Counted from the first letter of the stretch, positions 1-9,427 are shown. The stretch: DNA of 64,000 nt from Archangium violaceum (GCF_016887565.1 NZ_CP069396.1:518501-582500); one strand, 5' to 3'. The notes: generated from the letters alone by a model not told the origin. Translations and numbers: made by a program.

Positions 1-618
1 GCCCTGGACCAGGGTGAAAAGGGGCTCGCGGAGACGGTGTCGCGGCTGCGCGAGCGGGGCATCCAGGCGGCCACTTCCTCCACGGACGCGGAGCTGGAGC
101 GCGGAGGCCACAAGCTTCGCCTCATCGCGCGCGAGTTGCCCGAGCACTGGTCTCCGGAAGAGGAGTCCACACTGGAGTCCCGGGTGCGTCAGGCGCGCGA
201 GGCGGGCCAGGTGGTGCTGGTGTCGCTGCACTGGGGCCTCACGGGCTCTCTGCTGCCCACGGAGGAGCAGCGCCGGCTGGCGGGGAAGCTCATCGACGCG
301 GGAGCCACGGCGGTACTGGGACACGGTCCGCACACGCCGCAGGGAATCGAGCGGCACGGGCGAGGCATCATCGCGTACTCGTTGGGCAACCTGGCCTTCG
401 CCTGCGGCTGCACGGACGAGCGTGACGCCTACGTGCTGCGCTTCCGCATCGACGACGCGGGGGCGGCGGTGGACGTGGAGGCCGTGCCCCTCCAGGCTGG
501 TCTGCGCGAGCCTCCCCGGCGCTCGGACGACCTGGGCGTGGCACAGCTCCTCCAGAGCCTCTCCGAGGACCTGGGCAGCGAGGTGCGGCTCCAGGGCGGA
601 CGGGTGCTCATCCGCTGA
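1..618 (+). CDS. CapA-like (PGA_cap) metallophosphatase-fold protein, 3' part only
   Basis: The frame is open from base 1, so the N-terminus lies outside the window; 205 residues remain before TGA. Blocks typical of the CapA/poly-gamma-glutamate capsule family are visible: ALDQGEKG at the very edge, VVLVSLHWG at about residues 71-79, GATAVLGHGPHTPQGIE at 101-117 and IIAYSLGNLAF at 123-133. In this family these surround the metal-binding site of a calcineurin-like phosphoesterase fold. The true substrate of most bacterial members is unknown, and no capsule ligase gene is visible here. It is convergent with the YARHG gene on the other strand. An internal GTG at 37 is not a convincing start because the family motif runs through it. 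Confidence 0.8.
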   Translation, partial: ALDQGEKGLAETVSRLRERGIQAATSSTDAELERGGHKLRLIARELPEHWSPEEESTLESRVRQAREAGQVVLVSLHWGLTGSLLPTEEQRRLAGKLIDAGATAVLGHGPHTPQGIERHGRGIIAYSLGNLAFACGCTDERDAYVLRFRIDDAGAAVDVEAVPLQAGLREPPRRSDDLGVAQLLQSLSEDLGSEVRLQGGRVLIR

Positions 619-687
619 CCGGAGCCCGGTGCGGCGCGTGCTGTTCGTCTCTCTCGGTTCCGCCCACCCGGGGCGGTCAGGGGCTCA

Positions 688-1761
688 TCAAGCCCCGGAG
701 ATGAAGCCGGGGTCGGGCGGGTCCTTGCGGTGCTCGGGGTTGGGGATGAGGAAGTCCTCGTCCTTCAGGGCTCCGCCGAGCTCCTTCTCCACGGACTGGA
801 TGAGCTTCACGTTGCGCTGGTCGTTCTTCGTGAGGCGCGCATCCGTGTAGTCCGGGTCCGCCTTGTACCAGGGCATGTGCGCGAAGTGCTTTTGCAGCAC
901 CGGCGACTTGAAGGGCCGTCCGCGCCGCGCGTAGAGGGTGTTGCGCAGCAGGCGCAGGTCGCGCAGCGACAGCTCGCGCAGCTCCTTGAGCGAGAGCACC
1001 TCGTCCAGGGACTTCTCCAGCTCTCCGCGCGAGGCGTCGTCCGAGGCGAAGCTCCCCATGGCGCGGCTGAGCAGGCCCAGCTCGATGCGCTCCTGGGGCT
1101 CGAGCTTCTTGAAGTCCGGCGCACGGGGGGCCGAGGGCTGGGAACTGGCCAGCGAGCGGTGGTACGTGCAGTCCTTGGAGCTGACGATCTCCTTCTCGAC
1201 CTCGGAGAACTCGTAGCGAATGACCTTCTGCTCGGCGTCCGCCGCCATGAAGTCGTTCGGGTCGCAGGAGGGAAGGTCGCGGCCCTTTGCGTCCTCGTAC
1301 GTCGGGGCATCGCCCCACCACTTGCCGGCCTTGGCCAGGAGGGTGTCCCGCCTCTCCTCCAGGTCCTGGTAGGTGAGGCTCATCTCGTGGCGGGCGATGG
1401 CCTGCACGTTCACGCGATCGACGTCCGAGAGCAGCTTGTAGGAGAAGCTCGGGTTGGGCTTGAACCAGGGCTGCTGTTTGAAGTGCTCGCGCAGCCAGGT
1501 CTTGCGGAAGCCCGCCCAGCCATAGCGGGCGAAGATGGTGTTGCGCAGGATGGACAGCTCGCGCAGCGACTTGCCGCGCAGTGCGGGGCAGTCCGGCTCG
1601 ATCGACTCATCCTCCTCCGTGTCCGGGTCGTCCTCGACGCCCCTCGGGCAGAGGGGCTTCTCCGAGTACCCGGCGATTTCAATGGCCGCGGGGGGAACGT
1701 AGGGCTCCGCCGCCACGCCAAGGCCAGGCAGCAGGAGACTCACGAGCAGGGCCACGCGCAT
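688..1761 (-). CDS. Exported protein with two YARHG domains
   Basis: A 357-residue product. Residues 1-18 look like a signal peptide with an AEP cleavage region. Two YARHG modules follow: about 66-122 (LRNTIFARYG then QPWFKPNP) and about 260-330 (LRNTLYARRG then MPWYKADP), each ending in an N-x-V helix. YARHG is a small extracellular module of unknown function. The linker is charged and contains four scattered cysteines. The frame is open far upstream, but the ATG at 1761 is the one giving a signal peptide. Only 61 bp separates it from the divergent M15 peptidase gene, so the two probably share a control region. No enzymatic motif is visible. Confidence 0.75.
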   Translation of the reverse strand: MRVALLVSLLLPGLGVAAEPYVPPAAIEIAGYSEKPLCPRGVEDDPDTEEDESIEPDCPALRGKSLRELSILRNTIFARYGWAGFRKTWLREHFKQQPWFKPNPSFSYKLLSDVDRVNVQAIARHEMSLTYQDLEERRDTLLAKAGKWWGDAPTYEDAKGRDLPSCDPNDFMAADAEQKVIRYEFSEVEKEIVSSKDCTYHRSLASSQPSAPRAPDFKKLEPQERIELGLLSRAMGSFASDDASRGELEKSLDEVLSLKELRELSLRDLRLLRNTLYARRGRPFKSPVLQKHFAHMPWYKADPDYTDARLTKNDQRNVKLIQSVEKELGGALKDEDFLIPNPEHRKDPPDPGFISGA

Positions 1762-1822
1762 GGAAGGACCATACCCCACCACCACGGGGCACGCGGAGGC
1801 GCGGGTGTGCCACCATGGCGCC

Positions 1823-2602
1823 ATGCCTTTCGCCGTCACGAATCGCCGGGTTCCGCGCCTCCCGTGCGTGCTGCTCTCCCTCGCGCTCGGAGGTTTCGCC
1901 CGGGCCGAGGAGGCTCCTCCTCGGGCGCTGGCGTGCCTGTCGAAGTGGTACCCGGTGGAGCCGGTGAAGGTGGACGGCGCGTGGCACTTCAAGCTCGGGG
2001 GGGCCACGTACCCGTGGGACGACGGACGACAGAAGTCCTTCGAGGAGAAGCTGGCCTCACCGGACCTGGAGGACACGTTCTCCATTCCCTACGTCCCCGG
2101 GCCCATCACTCCGGTGACGCGCGAGAACGAGGACCCGGGGCGCATCCGGTTCGACGCGCTCTTCCACGCGACCTACGGCGACACCCAGGCGCACGTGGAC
2201 GTGGTGGACATCGACTTCCTGGGACAGAAGCTGAAGGTGCACCGGAAGGTGGCGCCGGCCTTCGCGCGCGTGGCGAAGCGGCTCGACGAGGCGGTGAAGC
2301 GGGAGCCCTCGCTGCGGCCGTACCTGATGAACCTGGGAGGCACCTTCGTGTGGCGGAACATCGCCCAAACCAACCGGCAGAGCGCGCACTCCTACGGCAT
2401 CTCCATCGACGTGAACGTGAAGCGCTCGCACTACTGGGAGTGGGCGAAGCCGAAGGAGCCGGTGCGCTGGGCCAACCGGATTCCCCAGGCCATCGTGGAC
2501 GCCTTCGAGGCCGAGGGCTTCATCTGGGGCGGGCGCTGGTACCACTATGACACGATGCACTTCGAGTACCGGCCCGAGCTGTTGGACCCGGCCTGCAGGT
2601 AG
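1823..2602 (+). CDS. M15-family D-Ala-D-Ala carboxypeptidase-like zinc peptidase
   Basis: A 259-residue product with a probable signal peptide (residues 1-28, ending FARAEE). The C-terminal half has the VanY/M15 zinc site: H189-SYGISI-D196 supplies two ligands and H246 in YDTMHFEY the third, and GFIWGG (232-237) precedes the last ligand as in the family. Such enzymes trim D-Ala from peptidoglycan stem peptides in the periplasm. The N-terminal 110 residues are not recognised. The ATG at 1823 was chosen over the in-frame upstream ATG at 1760 because it begins the hydrophobic leader. It stops one base before the end of the convergent small hydrophilic gene. An AmpG-like permease lies 1.4 kb away, so a link to cell-wall turnover is plausible but unproven. 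Confidence 0.8.
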   Translation: MPFAVTNRRVPRLPCVLLSLALGGFARAEEAPPRALACLSKWYPVEPVKVDGAWHFKLGGATYPWDDGRQKSFEEKLASPDLEDTFSIPYVPGPITPVTRENEDPGRIRFDALFHATYGDTQAHVDVVDIDFLGQKLKVHRKVAPAFARVAKRLDEAVKREPSLRPYLMNLGGTFVWRNIAQTNRQSAHSYGISIDVNVKRSHYWEWAKPKEPVRWANRIPQAIVDAFEAEGFIWGGRWYHYDTMHFEYRPELLDPACR

Positions 2603-2788
2603 CTACTTCTCGGGCTCTCCCTTGGCGGGCTCGCGGGACTCGTCCGAGCTGGCGTGCTGGGGACGTCGATGGGCACCCTGCTCTTCGCGGGTGGGCTGCC
2701 CCTCCTCCTTCTCGTGCCGCGGATCCGTGGGACGTCCGAACATGTCCTCGGCGGGCTGCGGGGGAGGGGGTCTGTCCTGGTTGGCCAT
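2603..2788 (-). CDS. Small hydrophilic protein, function unknown
   Basis: A 61-residue protein rich in Pro, Glu, Arg and Asp with no hydrophobic core, so probably disordered. The start at 2788 is supported by an AGGAGG Shine-Dalgarno sequence nine bases upstream; an in-frame ATG at 2812 lies before that ribosome site and is unlikely. The gene abuts the stop codon of the convergent M15 peptidase. No family is recognised. Similar short acidic/basic proteins are common in myxobacterial genomes but have no assigned role. Confidence 0.6.
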   Translation of the reverse strand: MANQDRPPPPQPAEDMFGRPTDPRHEKEEGQPTREEQGAHRRPQHASSDESREPAKGEPEK

Positions 2789-2902
2789 GGTGGAATGCCT
2801 CCTGAAGACCAACGGTCATGATGCCCCCGTCCGGCGGCAACGTGGCCCGGGAGTCCGGCAGGAGGGCAGGCGGGAAGGGGAGCCTCTCCCGTCACCCCTG
2901 CC

Positions 2903-3898
2903 TCAAGGCAAGGGGCTGGCGGCGGTGACCAGGACCGGGGGCCAGAAGCGCGCCGCGAGGGCCTTGTCGGCCGAGGCGAGCCACTTGTGCCGCTTCACGT
3001 CGTAGAGGCGCGCGGCCTCCTCGCTGGACACGAGGAGCACGTCCTCACGCAGGTAGAGCTGGAAGCAGGCCTCGGCGGGAAGCGCGAGGCGCTCGGGCTC
3101 GGTGATCCGGGAGCCCTCGTACCAGCTCAGGGGCATGCAGGAGTCGGGCTGCCCGGCCCGTGCCCTCCACGAGAAGAGCGGACCGCCCGGAGTCCGCGCG
3201 AGGACCCACTCGCCATCTCCACCGGAGCGCTTATGGGGAAAGGCGTTGCCGAGCGCGGCGAGGTCATCGCTGCCGCGCTCCACCGTCACCGTCGCGCGGA
3301 GGGCCTCGGGGTCGTCGCGCGAGGTGGAAGGCCCGAAGGAGGCCAGCTCCAGCGTCTCGAGCAGCCGCCAGCCATCGCCCTCGTGGAGGAAGGCGCGGGC
3401 CACGGGCCGCCCCTCGGCGGTGGTGGGCAACCCCTCGGGGGAGACGAGCGCGACGGGGTGGCCCTCGGGGTCGAAGCCGAGGTCCGTGGTGTGGCCGAGC
3501 CAGGGCAGCGCGAGCTCGACGCCCTGGCCCGAGGCGAAGTCCACCACCCACGCGCGCTCGGGGGCCTCGACGTGGGACGCCAGGAGCACGGCGCCCTTGC
3601 CTCCGTCATGGCTCCACGAGAGCTGGGCGCGCTCGCATGCCCCCTCGAAGGTGAAGAGCTCCGCGCGGGCGCCCTCCAGTCCGAGCCGGACCCACCGGCA
3701 GTGCTCCGGGGGCACGGGCTCGAGGAGGGAGAGGCTGAGGCCGGTGATGCGGACGGGTGCCCCGGAGGCGGCCGGGGCGGGAGTGGGGGCCGGCGCGGCG
3801 ACCGCGGCGGGGGGCGGGGGCTCGGCGGGCCTCGGCCTGCACGCGCCCAGCAGGAGCGCGGCGCACAAGAGGCTCGGCGGACCGGGTCGGCGTGCCAT
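2903..3898 (-). CDS. Lipoprotein, function unknown
   Basis: A 331-residue product beginning with a lipoprotein signal (LLLGAC lipobox, Cys about 20) followed by a Pro/Ala-rich linker of about 30 residues typical of surface-anchored lipoproteins. The body has short beta-strand-like repeats with DFASG and FDPEGHPV motifs that suggest a beta-propeller, but no repeat is clear enough to name it. The start at 3898 gives the lipobox at the right distance. It follows the AmpG-like permease gene on the same strand after 72 bp and may be cotranscribed. A C-rich hairpin (CCCCTGCCT/AGGCAAGGGG) overlaps the stop codon and could serve as a terminator. Confidence 0.65.
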   Translation of the reverse strand: MARRPGPPSLLCAALLLGACRPRPAEPPPPAAVAAPAPTPAPAASGAPVRITGLSLSLLEPVPPEHCRWVRLGLEGARAELFTFEGACERAQLSWSHDGGKGAVLLASHVEAPERAWVVDFASGQGVELALPWLGHTTDLGFDPEGHPVALVSPEGLPTTAEGRPVARAFLHEGDGWRLLETLELASFGPSTSRDDPEALRATVTVERGSDDLAALGNAFPHKRSGGDGEWVLARTPGGPLFSWRARAGQPDSCMPLSWYEGSRITEPERLALPAEACFQLYLREDVLLVSSEEAARLYDVKRHKWLASADKALAARFWPPVLVTAASPLP

Positions 3899-3970
3899 GG
3901 AAGCTCCGGGTGGAAGAAAGGCCACCCGGAACCTTGTCAGACAGTGGACGTCGCGTGAACCCCTTGACGC

Positions 3971-5266
3971 TCAGCGCGCCACGGCGGTGGCGGCGGCGGG
4001 CTCCGAGGGCGCGGTGGGCTCGGGTGCGGGCGGCTCCTCCACGGGGGCGGCGATGCCCTCGGGCAGGAAGCCCAGCAGCACGAGCGCGGGCAGGGCGAGC
4101 ACCACGGTGAGGCCGAAGAAGCCGGCCCAGCCCATCCACTCGGCCAGGTAGCCGGAGGTGGCGGTGAGCATGCGGCTGCCCAGGTTGGCCAGCGCGGAGA
4201 GCAGCGCGAACTGGGTGGCGCTGAAGCGCTTGTTGCACAGCGACATGGTGAAGGCGCCGAAGGCCGTGGTGGCCATGCCGCCGCACAGGTTGTCCGTGCA
4301 GATGGCCAGCGCGAGCATGAGGTGGTGCTTGCCCACCAGCGCGAGCGCCAGGTACGTGAGGTTGGTGAGGGCCTGGAGCGCGCCGAAGATGAAGAGGCTG
4401 CGGCGCGTGCCCAGCTTCGCCAGCAGCACGCCGCCGAACAGCGCGCCCACGATGGTGGCCCCCATGCCCACGCCCTTGCTGATGGCGCCCACCTCCAGGT
4501 TGGAGAAGCCCAGCTTGAGGAAGAAGGGCGTCGTCATTCCGCCCGCGATGGCATCGCCCAGCTTGTAGAGGAGCAGGAAGAGCAGGGCGAGCACGGCGCC
4601 GTTGCGGCGGAAGTAGTCGAAGAAGGGGACGACGGCGGCCTCGGTGAGGGTGCGCGGGGGGCGCTGGCCCTGGGGCTCGCGGGCCAGCAGCGTGGCCACC
4701 ACGCCCACCAGCATGAGGGCGCCCATGAGCCAGTAGGTGCGCGGCCAGCCGATGAACTGCGAGAGGCTGAGGGCCACGGCGCCGGCGGCGATCATCCCGA
4801 AGCGGTAGCCCATGACGAAGGTGGCGACGCCGAAGCCGCGCTCCTCCGCGGAGAGGGTGTCGGTGCGCCACGCGTCGGAGACGACGTCCTGGCTGGCGGA
4901 GAGGAAGGCCACCAGCAGCGCCAGGCTGGCCATGGCCAGCGGCGAGTCCTTGGGGTTGACGGTGCCCATGGCCGCGATGGCGCCCATGAGGCCCAGCTGC
5001 GTGACGAGCATCCACCCGCGCCGCCGGCCCAGGAAGGGCAGCGCCTTGAGGTCCATCAGGGGCGCCCAGATGAACTTGAAGGTGTAGGGCGAGGCCACCA
5101 GGGTGAAGACGCCGATCGTCTTCAGGTTGACGCCCTCGTTGGTCATCCACGCGGACAGGGTGCCACCCACGAGCAGCAGGGGCAGACCGGAGGCGAAGCC
5201 GAGCGCCACGAGGAGCCATGCACGCGGGCTGGCGAGGACCTGACGAAGGGAGGGCTTGGAGGACAT
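3971..5266 (-). CDS. ampG: AmpG-like major facilitator permease
   Basis: A 431-residue, roughly 12-helix membrane protein. The N-terminus (GFASGLPLLLVGGTLSAWMT, then NLKTIGVF and YTFKFIWAPLMD) matches the conserved start of AmpG, the inner-membrane permease that returns anhydromuropeptides to the cytoplasm during peptidoglycan recycling. Further family signs are RRGWMLVTQ at 85-93 and SQDVVSDAW near 125. The C-terminal 35 residues are Pro/Ala/Glu-rich and probably cytoplasmic. The ATG at 5266 starts the family alignment; the frame is open further upstream without a better start. The symbol is given by resemblance only: other muropeptide or small-solute carriers share this signature. No ampC, ampD or ampR is adjacent. 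Confidence 0.75.
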   Translation of the reverse strand: MSSKPSLRQVLASPRAWLLVALGFASGLPLLLVGGTLSAWMTNEGVNLKTIGVFTLVASPYTFKFIWAPLMDLKALPFLGRRRGWMLVTQLGLMGAIAAMGTVNPKDSPLAMASLALLVAFLSASQDVVSDAWRTDTLSAEERGFGVATFVMGYRFGMIAAGAVALSLSQFIGWPRTYWLMGALMLVGVVATLLAREPQGQRPPRTLTEAAVVPFFDYFRRNGAVLALLFLLLYKLGDAIAGGMTTPFFLKLGFSNLEVGAISKGVGMGATIVGALFGGVLLAKLGTRRSLFIFGALQALTNLTYLALALVGKHHLMLALAICTDNLCGGMATTAFGAFTMSLCNKRFSATQFALLSALANLGSRMLTATSGYLAEWMGWAGFFGLTVVLALPALVLLGFLPEGIAAPVEEPPAPEPTAPSEPAAATAVAR

Positions 5267-5415
5267 GGGCAGGGGCACAGAATACCGGCCCTGGGGAGGA
5301 ATCCATCCTCCGCGTCGAGGGCGCGGTCGCCACAGTGTCCGCCCGGCTGCTGAGCGGGCCCGGCGCTTGTCCTCCAGGTGGCGCTTGCCAGCATGCCCGG
5401 GGGCCACGAATGCGA

Positions 5416-5448
5416 ACGCCCCCTCCCCGGAACGCGGGGAAGGGGCGT
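5416..5448 (-). terminator. Hairpin downstream of the TonB-receptor operon
   Basis: ACGCCCCCTCCCC (5416-5428) pairs with GGGGAAGGGGCGT (5436-5448) over 13 bp with one mismatch and a seven-base loop. It lies 55 bp past the receptor stop codon on the transcribed strand. There is no U-tract, so it may stabilise the 3' end or assist Rho rather than act as a classical terminator. Apart from this hairpin the 237-bp gap shows nothing clear. Confidence 0.45.
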
Positions 5449-5503
5449 CTGTCACACCACTCGGCGGCCCGCTACGTCCAGGCCGCCGGATGGAGGGCGG
5501 TGG

Positions 5504-8332
5504 CTAGTACTGGTAGCGCACGCCCAGCTGCACGCGCAGCGGCTGCTGACGCGAGGACACGAGGCCGAAGTTGTTCGGGTTGCTCAGACCGTCGTCGCGG
5601 CGGATACCGGTGGCGCTCGCCGAGTTGAACAGGTTGAACGCGTCCGCGATGAGGCTGATCTTCTGGCCGGTCAGCTCCGAGAAGTCGTAGGTCGCGCGGG
5701 CGTTGACCACCAGGACGTCCGGCAGGCGGAACTCGGTGATCTGCTTCGGGTCGTTGCCAGTGCCCGGGGTGGTGCCCACGGGCGAGCGCAGGATGTAGCC
5801 GGTGACGGCGTCGTCCGCGGAGTTGTAGCGCTTGGCCAGCGGCGTGCCCGTGGCGAAGCTGATGCTGGGACCGATGCTCAGGCCCTTCCACGTGTACGAG
5901 CCGGTGAACTTGATCTGGTGCCGCGTGTCGCCCAGCGCGTAGCCCGTGTAGAACTGCTTCTGGCGCACGTTGTCGTACTGGCCGATGCCGGTGCCCAGCT
6001 GGCCCATCGACTCGTTGCCCGGACCGTAGCGGAAGGACAGCGTGTAGGCCGCGTAGAACTCGATCTCCGGCGTGGGACGGCCGTCCAGGATGAGGTCGAC
6101 GCTCTGGTACTTCACCCAGTTATCGTCCGGACGGGTGAACTGGTAGACCACGCCCTTGCTCGGATCCCGGTAGCCGATGACGCGCGTACCGGTCGGATCC
6201 CACAGCACGTTGGTCTCGACCGCGTCCCAGATGTTCTGCAGGTGCTTGTAGGTGTACTCGACGCCGATGCTGGTGCCCTTGAGCACCTGGCGGCGCAGGC
6301 TCACCATGATTTCGTCCGAGTGCGGCGCGGTGTGGTTCTTCGGATCCACCAGGGTGCCGCCCGGACCACCCGTCTCGTACAGCTTGTCGAACGCCTTCGT
6401 GGTGGCGTTGTACTGGTAGGTGGTGGAGATCGGACCGGACGAGGAGTTGGCCGCCGAGAGCAGCGACAGCGTCTCGTTGGAGCGCCCGTAGAAGGCCGAC
6501 AGGACGGTCTTCTGGTCACGCGTCACGTCGAGCGCCGCACCGAGGCGGGGACCGAAGCCGGCCAGCTGCGACACGATGCGGTTGTCCGCGTCCTGGGTCA
6601 CGCCGTAGTCGAAGCGCAGACCGGGCAGGATGGTGAGCCAGTCGGTCGGCTTGTAGCGGTCCTGCACGTAGAAGCCGAGGCCCAGGCCCTGCTCGACGGT
6701 GCTGAAGTCCGGGGTCTCGACGTACTGGTAGCAGCCACCGGAGAACGTGCCGTCGCCGTTGTCGACGCACAGGCCGGCCTCACCCGCGCCACCGCCGCGG
6801 TCGGTGTAGTTCCTGCCGCCGGGGAGCGACTGGGAGTAGTCGCGGCGGACCACGCGGCCCTGGAAGCCGACCTCGGCCTCGTGACGCTGGCCGAAGATGG
6901 TGGCGCGCTTGGTGGCGGAGAGGTCCGCCATCGCCGTGTAGCGGGCATCGGCCGAGCGCGAGGCGGTGTTGTACCAGGAGCTGCCGTCGTCACGGTTGAG
7001 GTGACGCGCACGGTTGGGGTCGTACGTCAGGGTCTGGTCGTTGTAGGCGTTGCGGATGGCCTCGAGGTCGAGGTTGCCCATCTGGCCCTGGGGACCGGAC
7101 TCGATGGTGTTCTGCTGCGCACCCACCTGGGCCTTGTAGGTCACGTCATCCGTGGGGAAGTACTCCCAGATGAGGGTACCGAAGGCACCACCCTGCTTCT
7201 GCAGGCGGCTGGCGAACGGCGTGGTCGAGTTCGCCGTGGCGCTGCTGTTGTCCGCGTAGGCGATGGTGGCCGGGTCGGACGAGGCGGACAGCGTGAGGCG
7301 GCTGTGCGAGCCGGGGGCGAACGTCAGCTTACCGCGCAGGTAGTGACCGATGAACTCGCGGTTGGGGGCCTGGAGGTTGAGCGGCGGGCCCGACGGCACG
7401 GAGGCCTGGTTGTTGGTGTACTGGTAGGAGACGTTGAACCAGAGCTTCTCCTTGAGGATGGGGCCGCTGACGTTGATGTTGCCCTGGGCGCCCTGGGTCG
7501 GCGGGCGGATCGTCGGGTCGAACGGACGGTAGCCCTCGTACAGGTTGGAGCCGTACTGGGCCGGCGCCGCCAGCTTGTAGTGGTTGCCGTAGAACGACGC
7601 GTCGACGTGGAACTCATCCGAACCACCGTTCGTGATGAGGTTGATCACGCCGCCCATCGAGTTGTACTTCGCCTCCATACCGCCGGTGAGGACGGCGAAG
7701 GAGCCGACGGAGTCGAAGTTGATGTTGGCGGAGAACGTGTTCGTCACCGGATCGGTGATGTCCATGCCGTCCACCAGGTAGCGGTTCATGATGGAGGTGG
7801 CGCCGCGCACGTCCGGGTTGGCACCACCGCTCACGCCCGCGACCTGCTGGGCCACGTTCTGGTAGCTGCGGCCCGAGGCGACCTTCGACTGACCGGACGA
7901 AGAGAGCACCGTGCCGGACTGGGTGGTGTCGGGGCGGGTCGGAGGAGCCTCGTACTCGACGACGATGGTCTCCTCGGCGGCCGACTCCACGTTCCACTGG
8001 AGGTTCAGCGGGCTGGTCTCGCCCTGGCGCACCGTGAGCTTGCGCTTGAGGGGCTTGACGCCCTCCATGCTGAACTCGACGGTGTACTCACCGGGGGGGA
8101 GGTTGGCGATCTCGAAGTAACCGTCATTGGCGGTGGCGATCTCCTTGGAGCCGCCGATGAGGGCCGGCGAGGAGATGGTCACCTTGACGCCCGGAAGGGC
8201 CGCCTTGGTGCCGGACTCGAGGAGCTTGCCGTTGATGCGGCCGTTCAGCTCGCCGGCGGCGAATGCCGTGCCCGGACCGGTGATGGCGAGGGCGAGGGCG
8301 AGGGACAACCACTTCTGATTCTTGAATTTCAT
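5504..8332 (-). CDS. Oar-like TonB-dependent outer-membrane receptor
   Basis: A 942-residue outer-membrane protein. Order: signal peptide (1-26, cleavage near FAAGE), carboxypeptidase-regulatory beta-sandwich (about 28-115, with PGVKVTISS and NDGYFEIANLPPGEYTVEF), a TonB-box-like ETIVV at 121-125, plug domain (about 135-240, with YLVDGMDITDP and YNSMGGVINLIT), then a long beta-barrel ending in LGVRYQY with the aromatic C-terminus used by the outer-membrane assembly machinery. This layout is that of the Oar family of myxobacteria. The ligand cannot be read from sequence. It follows the lipoprotein gene by 24 bp on the same strand, so the two are probably one operon and may work as a pair. Confidence 0.88.
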   Translation of the reverse strand: MKFKNQKWLSLALALAITGPGTAFAAGELNGRINGKLLESGTKAALPGVKVTISSPALIGGSKEIATANDGYFEIANLPPGEYTVEFSMEGVKPLKRKLTVRQGETSPLNLQWNVESAAEETIVVEYEAPPTRPDTTQSGTVLSSSGQSKVASGRSYQNVAQQVAGVSGGANPDVRGATSIMNRYLVDGMDITDPVTNTFSANINFDSVGSFAVLTGGMEAKYNSMGGVINLITNGGSDEFHVDASFYGNHYKLAAPAQYGSNLYEGYRPFDPTIRPPTQGAQGNINVSGPILKEKLWFNVSYQYTNNQASVPSGPPLNLQAPNREFIGHYLRGKLTFAPGSHSRLTLSASSDPATIAYADNSSATANSTTPFASRLQKQGGAFGTLIWEYFPTDDVTYKAQVGAQQNTIESGPQGQMGNLDLEAIRNAYNDQTLTYDPNRARHLNRDDGSSWYNTASRSADARYTAMADLSATKRATIFGQRHEAEVGFQGRVVRRDYSQSLPGGRNYTDRGGGAGEAGLCVDNGDGTFSGGCYQYVETPDFSTVEQGLGLGFYVQDRYKPTDWLTILPGLRFDYGVTQDADNRIVSQLAGFGPRLGAALDVTRDQKTVLSAFYGRSNETLSLLSAANSSSGPISTTYQYNATTKAFDKLYETGGPGGTLVDPKNHTAPHSDEIMVSLRRQVLKGTSIGVEYTYKHLQNIWDAVETNVLWDPTGTRVIGYRDPSKGVVYQFTRPDDNWVKYQSVDLILDGRPTPEIEFYAAYTLSFRYGPGNESMGQLGTGIGQYDNVRQKQFYTGYALGDTRHQIKFTGSYTWKGLSIGPSISFATGTPLAKRYNSADDAVTGYILRSPVGTTPGTGNDPKQITEFRLPDVLVVNARATYDFSELTGQKISLIADAFNLFNSASATGIRRDDGLSNPNNFGLVSSRQQPLRVQLGVRYQY

Positions 8333-8356
8333 GTTCTTTTCTCTCCCGCGCTCTCG

Positions 8357-9427
8357 TTACTGGTCCTGGTTCTCGGCCTGGAGGCAGTAGACGAGGCTGC
8401 TAGCGCCAGTCACGGCCTTGATGGTGGCGGCATAGTCCGCCTCGATCTCGGCCGCGCTCGTGGGCAGCTCCGTCGCCGCGCCCGGGTCGTAGGTGTAGAC
8501 CTTGCACACCGGCGAGTAGCCGGGCTGGCCGCGCGCGGCCTGCAGCACGTCCTCGCCCGCGCCCAGGGCCCCCGAGACCGGGTAGTACAGCTTCTGCGTC
8601 ACGATGCTCACGACCTCGGCACCGGCGCTGTTGGTCGTCGTGGTGGTGGGGACCTGGCCACCGTCGATGTAGGCCAGCAGGTACTGGTTGTACCAACCCC
8701 ACTTCTGGATGCCGACGCCGGTCAGCGGGAGCGACTCGTCATCCGCGGAGACCAGGTCCTCGGCGTGGTAGACGCCCGAGCCCGGATCGATGACGGCATA
8801 GGCGTGGTAGGTGCTGTCGGGGATGCCGACCATCTTGCCGTTGACGGGGGCGGTGAGCGGCACCACCACCTCGCGGCTGGCCACCACGGCCTCCTCGCTC
8901 TTGAGCTGCTGGCAGGCCACGCCGTTGGACGTCACCTGCACCTTCGAGACGATGGGCACGTAGGAGTATGTCGGCGTGGCACCAGTGGCGTACGTGGCGG
9001 TGGGCAGCCGGGTGAAGATGGTGCCCTGCTCGCCCATGTTGATGCCGTCGCGCTCGAGGTCGAACGCATAGTTCGCGGGCGCATCGCAACCGTCGAACAC
9101 GTAGGCGCTGGGGGTGGCCTGGACCGCCGTGGCGCCCCTGCGCAGCGTGAGCGCGTTGGCCAGGCCCGCCGTCGTGCGCAGGGTGGTCGGCAGCTGGAAG
9201 AGGAAGTACTCCACGCGCTGCTCACCGGCCGAGGCCAGCTTGGCCTGGAAGGCGCCGAGGCCCGCGATCTGACGGTTGCCCCCGCTGCCCAGATAGTCGG
9301 CCGGGAAGTTCGTCACATCGATCGGACCGGCGTTGAACTCCGTACCGCTCCACCGGTCATACACATTGCACCCGCTCAGGCCCATCAGGGCGAGCGAGAG
9401 CGGTAGCACCATCCGCTGCACTCTCAT
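8357..9427 (-). CDS. Lipoprotein encoded with the TonB-dependent receptor
   Basis: A 356-residue product with a clear lipoprotein signal (LMGLSGC lipobox, Cys 20). The start at 9427 has GGAGG six bases upstream, better than the upstream ATG at 9469. No known domain is recognised; the body is beta-rich and includes a TTTTTNSAGAEV stretch. As first gene of the operon it may be a surface or periplasmic partner of the receptor, in the way SusD-like or other lipoproteins accompany TonB receptors, although it shows no SusD signature. That role is inferred only from position. Confidence 0.65.
   Translation of the reverse strand: MRVQRMVLPLSLALMGLSGCNVYDRWSGTEFNAGPIDVTNFPADYLGSGGNRQIAGLGAFQAKLASAGEQRVEYFLFQLPTTLRTTAGLANALTLRRGATAVQATPSAYVFDGCDAPANYAFDLERDGINMGEQGTIFTRLPTATYATGATPTYSYVPIVSKVQVTSNGVACQQLKSEEAVVASREVVVPLTAPVNGKMVGIPDSTYHAYAVIDPGSGVYHAEDLVSADDESLPLTGVGIQKWGWYNQYLLAYIDGGQVPTTTTTNSAGAEVVSIVTQKLYYPVSGALGAGEDVLQAARGQPGYSPVCKVYTYDPGAATELPTSAAEIEADYAATIKAVTGASSLVYCLQAENQDQ

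Noticed and set aside
5378..9406. A 1,342-codon open frame antisense to the receptor operon
   Set aside because: Long antisense frames are expected opposite GC-rich genes. Its translation is Arg/Gly/Val-rich without any domain, while the sense strand encodes a complete TonB receptor.
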